Shown here: in pieces, positions 1 to 5,877 of the stretch
How positions within the stretch are numbered: position 1 is the stretch's first letter
How the letters are laid out: every line of letters begins with the position of its first letter
Origin: an uncultured Candidatus Altimarinota bacterium
Lineage (GTDB): Bacteria > Patescibacteriota > Gracilibacteria > BD1-5 > UBA6164
Length of the DNA stretch: 5,877 bases
Reading direction: 5' to 3'
Assembly (NCBI GenBank): GCA_938015605.1
Contig: CALLPO010000099.1
Location: 1 to 5,877, forward strand
Notes under the pieces: generated by a model
What the model was told of the DNA's origin: nothing
Seen by the model: the letters and a program-made list of their open reading frames with translations, nothing else
Databases searched by the model: none
Position numbers and translations under genes: made by a program

Positions 1-852
1 AAACTTCTGAAATTAGAAGATTACATGAAGAAAAAAGTAATTGGACAAGATGCAGCAGTAATTGCCGTTTCCAATGCTATTAGAAGAGCAAAGGCTTGAT
101 TGAATGAAGAAGGAAAACCTCTTGGAAGTTTCTTATTTCTAGGACCTACCTGAGTTGGTAAAACTGAAACTGCTAAAGCACTGACTGAAATTCTTTTCAA
201 TGACAAAAATGCTTTTATCAGACTTGATATGAGTGAATATATGGAAAAACATTCAGTGAGCAGATTAATAGGATCACCTCCAGGTTACGTATGACATGAC
301 GAAGGTGGGCAATTAACTGAAGCTGTAAGAAGAAAGCCATATTCAGTAATTCTGTTTGATGAAGTTGAAAAAGCTCATCCTGATGTATTTAATACGCTTT
401 TGCAAGTACTTGATGATGGAAGACTCACTGATTCTAAATGAAGAACAGTAGATTTCAAAAATACTATTATTATCATGACCTCAAATATAGTAGAAGATAA
501 TTTAAAAACATTCTTTAGACCAGAATTCCTGAATAGAATTGATGATATAGTGAAATTTAATGCGCTAGATGAAACAGTGATTATTTGAATAGTAGATATT
601 TTACTTGAAAATGTAGCTAAAACTCTAGAGCAACAAAATATCAAAGCTGAATTTACTGATAATTTGAAGAAACATATTGCTAAAATATGATATGACCCAG
701 ACTTTTGAGCAAGACCACTCAAAAGAGCCATTACTAATACTATCATGAATAGTTTAAGTATGAAACTCTTGTCTTGAGAAGTTCAAAGCTGAGATAGTAT
801 TGTATTAGATATGAATGATAAGTGAGAATTGAAAGTTGAAAAAAAGAGCTAA
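1..852 (+). CDS. ClpC/ClpB-family AAA+ unfoldase, C-terminal part (5' end outside window)
   Basis: This is the second ATPase domain of a class I Clp/Hsp100 chaperone, which threads protein substrates through a hexameric ring using ATP. The visible 283 residues start near a VIGQ motif. They carry Walker A GPTGVGKT (residues 48-55), DMSEYMEKH, the pore-loop-type PPGYVG, Walker B VILFDE (116-121), sensor 1 TSN (160-162), the arginine finger in FRPEFLNRID (172-181) and sensor 2 GARPLKR (236-242), followed by the small C-terminal domain. The wording of RLTDSKGRTVDFKNTIIIMTSN resembles ClpC slightly more than ClpB. About ten in-frame TGA codons fall on glycines, four or more of them invariant. Oddity: only about nine residues separate TSN from FRPEF, where ClpB and ClpC have roughly 25-35; this is where ClpA/ClpC carry the ClpP-docking tripeptide loop. 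The stop is TAA inside a terminator hairpin. The N-terminal and first ATPase domains lie outside the window, so ClpB versus ClpC cannot be settled; family membership is very secure. Confidence 0.95.
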
Positions 853-868
853 ATTAGCTCTTTTTTTG
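841..868. terminator. Bidirectional rho-independent terminator
   Basis: An 11-bp stem (841-851 with 855-865) closes on a three-base loop and is followed by a run of T to position 867 on the plus strand. On the minus strand the A-run at 841-845 supplies a T-tract. The stop codon of the Clp gene (850-852) lies within the stem. The stem core is AGAGCTA. It lies at the meeting point of two convergent genes whose stops are 20 bases apart, so it probably ends transcription from both sides. Confidence 0.85.
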
Positions 869-872
869 TTGT

Positions 873-2009
873 TTAAGAAAGTGGAATAGTAAAGTTATCT
901 TTTGCATTTAGTGATTTTCTTAAGACTTTATTGTTCATAATTTCATCAGATTTTGCGTTTTTATCTACAAAATTAACAACAAGAGTTATTGTTACATAGT
1001 CTTTTTCGAATTTAGCTGCACATTGAATATTTTGAATCATTCGTCAAAAAGAATAAAGGTCATTTTGCTCATCAATATTATCTTTTCTTAAGAAAACAGG
1101 ACCCTTTTTTTCTTTTAAGTTAATCACAAACAATGCACATTCCTTGTTAATAACTTTAACAATTTCTCTTACTTTTTGATTAGAATTAAGGACATTTTCA
1201 GTTAATGAATTTAAATGTCTTTTAGTAATTTCATCTGCCAAATCCCATGTGTAACTTTTGTATAAATCTTTATCTAGTTTTTTATCTTCAATAGTACTTG
1301 AAATACTATCTTTAGTATCAGTAATAGTTTTGTGTTCTTTTTGTATACTAACTTCTCCAAATCACTTCTGTTTTACAATTTGCTCTTCATAATCTTCACT
1401 TAAAAAAGAAAATCTAGCTTCTTCATTATTATTTTTACTAGATATAATTCTATTTTCTATACTACTCTTACGTTTTGAAATATTTCTGAGAAAATTATTT
1501 AGTTCTTTTTTTCTAGTTTCAAATAATGCAAAGCTCTCCATTAATTTTTCTAATAATTCTAAAAAATTATGATAAATATCTGCTTGTTTTCATTGAGCAT
1601 TATGTGGTCTATTCACTTCTAAATAATTTCTTGTATATTCTTCTTGTCATTCATCTGGTAAGACAAATTTATTATTTATATGATGTTCATTATATATTTG
1701 AATTGTCTTGTTAATTTTTTCAGTCAAACAAACCTTAATTTCATAGTCATGAGCTGTTGTGGTAAATGCATTAAGCTTTTGTAATCTTTCATATTCCTCA
1801 ACTCATCTTTCTGTAAGTAATATATCTCCTGACTCCCAATGTTCAACAACCTCAAAATAAATATCAAAATTTTCTGCTTGAAACATTTTACCAGAATGTA
1901 ACTCTTCACTTGGAATTTTTTTCTTTAATTCATTTATAGTTCAGGTTTGAAATGTTTTTTTTATATTTTCAATCTTAGATATGGGTGTAGTTTCAACATG
2001 TGGTTGCAT
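873..2009 (-). CDS. Hypothetical protein with central coiled coil, 378 aa
   Basis: I do not recognise this protein. The frame is open from an ATG at 2009-2007 to a TAA at 875-873 only if TGA is read as glycine; at least three TGA codons are crossed (1044-1046, 1803-1805, 1941-1943). A TAA lies in frame upstream at 2037-2039, so the first ATG is the natural start. There is no signal peptide and no membrane segment, which suggests a cytoplasmic protein. The N-terminal third is acidic and aromatic-rich (EHWESGDILL). Residues about 147-195 look like a charged, leucine-rich coiled coil. A serine/lysine/glutamate-rich linker follows, then a mixed alpha/beta-looking C-terminal part with a hydrophobic strand (VTITLVVNFV). 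It has its own upstream promoter-like sequence, so it need not be cotranscribed with the pilin gene. It converges on the Clp gene. No catalytic motif is evident; a structural or adaptor role would be a guess. Confidence 0.85.
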
Positions 2010-2044
2010 ATATTTAGACTTGTTTATTTTTATAAATTATTTTT

Positions 2045-2072
2045 ATTAAACTTATTTATAAATAAAAGTCAA
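2045..2072 (-). promoter_or_regulatory. Putative sigma70-type promoter for the 378-aa hypothetical gene
   Basis: Read on the minus strand there is a TTGACT -35 box (2072-2067), a 16-base spacer and a TTTAAT -10 box (2050-2045). This predicts a start of transcription near 2038, about 29 bases before the ATG at 2009. The spacer contains a perfect 14-bp palindrome, TTATTTATAAATAA (2052-2065). The boxes match consensus well, but the region is so AT-rich that chance -10-like matches are common. No Shine-Dalgarno sequence precedes the start. Confidence 0.45.
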
Positions 2073-2134
2073 ATACTTTTACAATTATTATATGTATAAA
2101 ATACAAAAGCTGATTAATGGATTAGAATAATTTT

Positions 2135-2866
2135 TTAATAAGGAAATGCTGTTGAACTATTATTCAGAACACTAATACTGTTATCTCTAAAATCTGAAAT
2201 TAATGACTCTCCTTCTGTTTCAGAGAGAGTAATATATTTTGCATTAGCACTCACTTCTCAATCTAAAGTAATTCTCATAGAATGAAAGGAATCTTTTAAT
2301 ACATTATATGTTTTTCATTCTATAGTAACTCTATCTCCTGTTGATAGAAGGTCTTTATATTTTTCTTCTAATGTTAGAAAATTACCATCAATACTTTCTA
2401 TGTTTAAATCAATACTTCTTCTTGCTTGATAGTTTCATTTCAAAAGTGATACTTTACCATAATTTTCTTCAAGAGATGCTGCTATTAAGAACCTTCATCC
2501 TCACGTTGGAGTTGATGCTAAAGGGTAATCATTTCAATTTGGATCAATAAAGTCACTTCTATTTATGTCTAAGCTTTGATAGTTTGGAATTCAAGCTCTA
2601 TATGTATTATTTGTTGCTTTTTTTCAACCTAAACTTAAATTCGATAATCTATTAATTTCAGTCTCTGTGATAAAAGAATCTAAAAAATATCCTTGAGCTA
2701 TTTTAATAGAAATAGCTGCCTTAATGTTTGATAAATCAGAAATTCTTTTTGCATTTTTTGCTTCTCAAGAATATCATTGAAGTGAAATAAAACCTATAGT
2801 TCAAAGTATACTTAAAAACACAACTGACTCTACTATAGCAATACCTCTTTTATTTGTAAAAATCAT
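2135..2866 (-). CDS. Type IV pilin-like (prepilin) protein, 243 aa
   Basis: The N-terminus is a class III signal peptide: a short positive leader ending NKRG, a prepilin-peptidase cleavage point after Gly8, then a mature end reading IAIVE with the conserved Glu at mature position 5 (residue 13). A hydrophobic helix follows to about residue 31 (VVFLSILGTIGFISL). In the family this helix anchors the pilin in the membrane and packs in the core of the pilus or pseudopilus after leader removal. The remaining roughly 200 residues form a soluble, serine/threonine/asparagine-rich head with predicted strands and no cysteine, so there is no disulfide-bounded D-region. Several glycines are TGA-coded, including two in the QGYSGEA stretch just after the helix. 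The start ATG (2866-2864) gives an eight-residue leader, a normal length. It follows the peroxiredoxin gene by 23 bases and probably shares its transcript. Whether it is a major pilin, minor pilin or pseudopilin cannot be told; no pilus assembly genes are in view. Confidence 0.85.
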
Positions 2867-2889
2867 AATATAATTTAATAATAAATAAT

Positions 2890-3354
2890 TTATTTTTGTA
2901 ATTCCTCTAAAACTCTTTCAGCATGTCATTTTGCCCTAATATTTTTCCACTCTTTAACTACATTTCATTCATTATCTAATAGAAAAGTTGACCTTATAAC
3001 TCACTGTACTATTTTTCAGTAACTATTTTTTTCTCAAAAAGCTCAGAGTTCTTTATGAAGAACAAGTTCTGGGTCAGAAATTAAATCCACTGATAATTCT
3101 TGTTTAGTTATAAAATTCTTGTGAGATTCTATTGAATCTTTTGAAACTCAAACAACAACAATTTTAAGCTTAGCAAATTCAGAAATAAGAGAAGAAAAGT
3201 CTTTATTTTCTGTAGTACAACCAGGAGTATTATCTTTAGGATAGAAATACAAAAGTGTTTGTTCTCAGAAAGAAAGTAAATCGCCTAACTCTAATTCAGC
3301 TTCTTCCCCTTTAGATGAAACTGCTTGATATGATTTTTCTAAATTTAATCCCAT
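2890..3354 (-). CDS. bcp: Bcp-type peroxiredoxin (thiol peroxidase), 1-Cys form, 154 aa
   Basis: This is an AhpC/TSA-superfamily peroxiredoxin of the Bcp/PrxQ group, which reduces hydrogen peroxide and organic peroxides in the cytoplasm through a peroxidatic cysteine. The active site reads FYPKDNTPGCTTEN, with Cys46 as peroxidatic residue and the family Pro/Thr before it. The conserved arginine is in VIRSTF near residue 122. The C-terminal GHAERVLEEL matches the family's usual ending, and the length is normal. The resolving cysteine that E. coli Bcp has five residues downstream is replaced by Lys51. No other cysteine is present, so an external thiol must resolve the sulfenic acid. TGA-coded glycines fall at family-conserved places (Gly30 before the LLYFYPKD strand and the Gly of VVVGVS). 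The start ATG (3354-3352) lacks a Shine-Dalgarno sequence. It is the first gene of a likely two-gene unit with the pilin gene and is divergent from the module at 3554. Confidence 0.93.
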
Positions 3355-3382
3355 AAGATATTATTAATTATAAATTAAACTA

Positions 3383-3410
3383 AGTATACTATTTTTTACT
3401 CTTTAGTAAA
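3383..3410 (-). promoter_or_regulatory. Putative promoter for the bcp-pilin unit
   Basis: On the minus strand a TATACT -10 box (3388-3383) sits 16 bases from a weak TTTACT -35 box (3410-3405). Transcription would begin near 3376, about 22 bases upstream of the ATG. The -35 box is one half of an inverted repeat (TTTACT, four bases, AGTAAA; 3395-3410). A second AGTAAA copy lies 11 bases further upstream (3416-3421). These could be binding sites or just AT-rich coincidence. Confidence 0.4.
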
Positions 3411-3487
3411 TAAATAGTAAATCATATTCATACAAATATTACTTAAATAAATAGATTAATTTAAAAAATACTTAATGTGTCTAAATA

Positions 3488-3519
3488 TTGAAAATAGAAA
3501 AAATATGTGATAGTATAAT
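3488..3519 (+). promoter_or_regulatory. Putative promoter for the 3554 two-gene module
   Basis: A perfect TATAAT -10 hexamer lies at 3514-3519, 34 bases before the ATG at 3554, giving a short leader of roughly 27 bases. The best -35-like match is TTGAAA at 3488-3493, but the 20-base spacer is longer than usual, so the -35 assignment is weak. No Shine-Dalgarno sequence is present between here and the ATG. Confidence 0.4.
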
Positions 3520-3553
3520 TAATATTATTAAATTAACATATTAAATATTTAAA

Positions 3554-3883
3554 ATGATAATTGCATGAGAGTTTAAAGATTATAGTTATAATGAAAAATA
3601 TAATTTCATTGTAAATATACTTACACATGTACAAGAAAACTCTTTCTTTGAAGATTTAAGAGATCTTTTTAGAGCAGTTAAAAAGCCAAGTGAAGAAATG
3701 CTTATTATAGTTTTTGAAATTATAGAATCAATTATTAAGTATATCCAAGAAAAAGTTTCTAATCTTAAACAAGAATGATTAAAAGCTATACAGAGTAAAA
3801 TGAATCAAATTAAAATAACAGAGTTAAATGAAAATGAAAAATTGGAAGATGAGCTAGAGGATTTATTAACAGCACTAGATTAA
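3554..3883 (+). CDS. Small helical acidic-tailed hypothetical protein, 109 aa
   Basis: I do not recognise this protein. It runs from an ATG at 3554 to a TAA at 3881-3883 and crosses two TGA codons (Gly5 and Gly75); both of its glycines are TGA-coded. It looks entirely helical. A hydrophobic amphipathic helix spans residues about 47-66 (MLIIVFEIIESIIKYI core) and continues as a charged coiled-coil-like helix to about 88. The last 20 residues are strongly acidic and leucine-bearing. The hydrophobic stretch is interrupted by glutamates, so an oligomerisation or protein-binding surface is more likely than a membrane span. Its stop is one base from the start of the next, large gene, so the two are almost certainly translated from one transcript. 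This arrangement fits a small partner or regulator of the large protein, but that is inference. Confidence 0.8.
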
Positions 3884-3884
3884 A

Positions 3885-5870
3885 ATGACTGAGATAAGAA
3901 AAAATAGTAATGAACAAAATACTCTAAATGAGAAACTTGGTCTAATAGATTGAATTCTCTCTCCTGATGAACAAAAAGCCCTTCAGGATTTTTCACTTAT
4001 TGATTATGCACAATTCCAAACAGAACATAAAACTGATTTTCCAGAAAGGTCACTTAACTTAATTACTGAAATTGAAAATTCTTGATGAGTTATTCCAGAT
4101 GATATTAAAAATAATTCTGAAGAAATTGGTGTTTTACAACTCTATATGAAACTCCATTATGGGCACTCACAAAATCCAAAATACCAGAATATTAAAATTG
4201 ATTGAAAATCAGAAAGTTTAATATCAATTATCAACCTTAAAGAAAAACCTAAAACAAGTATTCAGGAGTATATAGACCAATGAAGTGATTTGAATGAAAT
4301 TACAGTTGAAGAGTTCAAAGCACTAAAAGATAAGGATGGTCTTTTAATAATGTGAAAATTAGTAATAAGTGAATTAGAAAAATGAAAAGATATCAAAATA
4401 CTCTTACCTAATAATGAAAGTATTCTACAGTTTCAGCTATTTTTAAAAATGTTTAAGGAGGATACACCTTATATGAATTTTTTGAAATATAATAATAAGA
4501 AAATTCACAACAAAGAGACAATAAAAATAGATTGAAATACTGAGTCTATAACAATATTAATAGAAGAGTTAGAAAATAAAAGAACAACTACGATAGAACT
4601 AGCTGAAAAATATTTTCAATATTTGGATCAATTAAATTCAAGTAGTTCAAGTATTCTTTGACCAAAATGATGACCTATTTGATGATTAATCAAAAACTGA
4701 AGACAACATCAAGAACTTTTAAAAAATGTTAACCTTTTTTATTCTGAGAAAAAAGGCCAAGAGATAAAGAAAGCTGATATAAACAATTTTATTGATAAGG
4801 TTTTTATTGATATATATGATAAGGGAAATCCTTTTGATGATGAAAGAAATGAAAGAAATCAAACAAACTATACAAGAGATTTTAGAAACTTATTAAAAAA
4901 TGGTGATTTTTCTTCAGCAGCTTCAATTCAAAAAATTAAAGACGAATTTGATACATTGATTTCAAAGCAAGATAAAACTGATCTATCAAGTTCATGGTAC
5001 AAACCAAATACTACTGAATCGTGAGATATGATTATGAGTCAGTCAATTGATAATATAATTCAAGAAAATACTAACAAAGAAAATATCAATGATGAAAATA
5101 ATTGAATGAATGAATTAGCACTTTGATTAAAAGAAAAAATACTTTTATTAGAAGATAATAAAGAAAAAATTATAAATTCATTTTTAACAAGTACAGATTT
5201 AGATAAAGAATGAGCTTTAGACATAATTTGGGACTATATCCCATGAATGGATTCACTAGAAGAGTCCAGTGCACGTACATTAGCAGAAAAACTTTGATTT
5301 ACTTCAAATGAATATTTTGAAGAACTTGCTACATCTGTAATTAAAATGCAAAAAGAAAAAGAAAATTTTAAGAAACAAAATCTTATAGGCCTAAAAGAAA
5401 AAAAAGCGCTACTTGAATATAATAGAGACAAATTAAATCCTCAAGCCATTGAAGAACTCAATCAATTGACTATTACATTATCAAGTACTACCTTAACGAA
5501 TAAATTACTGAATTGAATATATCAAAACGCTCTTGAAACAACAATTTTAAGTTCAATTCAAAAAGAGATAACATATCAAACTCTCAACTCCAATAAAATC
5601 ATTACAAATAAAGCATTAGAATGAAGTTATACAAATAGAGTTGCACAATTTAGTTGAGCATGACGAGCTATATCAGAAGACAGTGTTAAATTTCTTTATG
5701 AAATATGAGTATGAATAGTCTCTTGAGCTGCACTTTGATTTATACTAAAATGAACACTATGAATAAGAGCCTTGGCAAAAGAAGTTGCAGAAGAAGGAAT
5801 CACAAGAACAGCAATAAAACATGTAGGACTCAAGCCAAGGCTCTTATTCATAGTGTTCATTTTAGTATAA
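3885..5870 (+). CDS. Large hypothetical protein with duplicated domain and C-terminal glycine-zipper membrane segment (3' end unreliable)
   Basis: I do not recognise this protein. The frame opens with ATG at 3885, one base after the previous gene's stop, and stays open for about 650 codons while crossing about 30 TGA glycine codons; I count only about 10 GGN glycines by eye. There is no N-terminal signal peptide. Residues 69-249 contain two degenerate copies of one domain, each with an LQ-helix and a KIDG-x2-ES motif. A glycine-rich stretch, GPKGGPIGG, starts at residue 259. Residues about 275-600 are Lys/Glu/Asn-rich and mainly helical, with a charged coiled-coil-like part near 485-520. Residues about 603-627 form a hydrophobic segment with a GxxxGxxxG zipper (Gly610, 614, 618), likely a membrane span near the C-terminus. 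The apparent TAA at 5868-5870 and the residues from about 650 on lie in an inverted copy of upstream sequence, probably an artefact, so the true C-terminus is unknown. Confidence 0.8.
4089..4631 (+). repeat. Degenerate tandem domain duplication inside the large protein
   Basis: Copy 1 covers residues about 69-132 (4089-4280) and copy 2 residues about 170-249 (4392-4631). Both run in the same order: a short strand ending in Pro (VIP; ILLP), an LQ-starting hydrophobic helix (LQLYMKL; LQFQLFLKM), the motif KIDG-x2-ES followed by hydrophobic residues (KIDGKSESLISI; KIDGNTESITIL), a Lys/Glu stretch, then a Tyr-containing helix ending in DQ (EYIDQ; QYLDQ). Copy 2 has longer inserts between the anchors. 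The glycine of KIDG is TGA-coded in both. The DNA itself is too diverged to be a recent duplication. Confidence 0.6.
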
Positions 5871-5877
5871 ATCAAAG
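5733..5877. repeat. Perfect 44-bp inverted repeat at the right end (probable fold-back artefact)
   Basis: Positions 5834-5877, the very end of the window, are the exact reverse complement of 5733-5776, with a 57-base non-repeated interval between them. The left arm encodes, in frame, the glycine-rich membrane segment of the large protein. The right arm in the same frame gives an unrelated hydrophobic tail and a TAA. An exact match over 44 bases that ends precisely at the sequence end is typical of a chimeric inverted join from multiple displacement amplification or of an assembly dead end, not of a natural terminator. Confidence 0.9.

Larger units (their letters stand above)
3355..3553. other. 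Divergent AT-rich intergenic region
   Basis: These 199 bases separate the bcp gene (minus) from the 109-aa gene (plus). They are almost entirely A and T and carry no coding frame of note, no tRNA-like fold and no strong hairpin. They contain the two candidate promoters annotated separately, and they are the only divergent promoter space in the window. Confidence 0.7.

Noticed and set aside
121..180. Pseudogene explanation for the many in-frame TGA codons
   Set aside because: The TGAs fall exactly on invariant glycines, no frameshifts or TAA/TAG stops occur, and every gene in the window behaves the same way.
375..746. A 123-codon hydrophobic-looking minus-strand reading frame
   Set aside because: It lies wholly antisense to the highly conserved Clp ATPase domain, so it is a shadow frame.
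1044..1241. A separate 65-residue minus-strand protein
   Set aside because: It is only the part of the 378-residue protein between a TTG codon and a TGA; the TGA is a glycine codon here and the frame continues on both sides.
1526..1714. A plus-strand frame of 62 codons, and a similar one at 2341-2550
   Set aside because: Both are antisense to minus-strand genes that are supported by continuous code-25 frames; they have low-complexity hydrophobic composition and no start context.
1724..1909. A 61-codon minus-strand frame
   Set aside because: It is out of frame with the continuous code-25 gene at 873-2009 that covers the same bases.
3355..3553. A possible tRNA or small RNA gene in the divergent spacer
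   Set aside because: The region is nearly pure A/T, with no cloverleaf, no CCA-like end and no stable stem.
5733..5877. Inverted repeat as a natural terminator, integron-like site or linear-genome hairpin telomere
   Set aside because: The arms match exactly over 44 bases, end at the sequence end and interrupt a coding frame; the interval between them is not palindromic and no T-run follows. An artefact explains all of this.

Overview
The window reads as a piece of an AT-rich bacterial genome that uses UGA as a glycine codon (genetic code 25). That code is known from Candidatus Absconditabacteria (SR1) and Candidatus Gracilibacteria, both in the Patescibacteria/CPR. The proof lies in conserved protein motifs. 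An in-frame TGA falls on the invariant glycines of a Clp AAA+ ATPase (Walker A GPTGVGKT, GYVG, DSKGRT, GARPL) and on family-conserved glycines of a Bcp-type peroxiredoxin. Read with the standard code, every gene here shatters into short pieces; read with code 25 the window holds six genes that cover it almost completely. All five trustworthy stop codons are TAA, and none of the five visible starts has a Shine-Dalgarno sequence. The sequence cannot decide between the two phyla.

Layout. (1) Positions 1-852, plus strand: C-terminal half of a ClpC/ClpB-family ATPase, cut by the left edge, ending inside a strong hairpin terminator that also serves the convergent gene. (2) Positions 873-2009, minus: a 378-residue protein of unknown function with a central coiled coil and its own good promoter. 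(3) Positions 2135-2866, minus: a type IV pilin-like protein with a class III signal peptide. (4) Positions 2890-3354, minus: a 1-Cys Bcp-type peroxiredoxin, 23 nt upstream of the pilin gene and probably cotranscribed with it. (5) Positions 3355-3553: a very AT-rich divergent promoter region. (6) Positions 3554-3883 and 3885-right edge, plus: a small helical acidic protein and a large protein, separated by one base and almost certainly one operon. I recognise neither. The large one carries a degenerate duplicated domain, a glycine-rich linker and a C-terminal glycine-zipper membrane segment.

The last 44 bases are an exact inverted copy of 5733-5776. This is best explained as an amplification or assembly fold-back at a contig end. 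The apparent stop codon and last residues of the large gene should therefore not be trusted beyond about 5833.

No tRNA, rRNA, CRISPR array or insertion sequence was seen. The part closest to an undescribed system is the two-gene module from 3554 onward. The shortened Clp C-terminal domain and the recoding are the other main points of interest.
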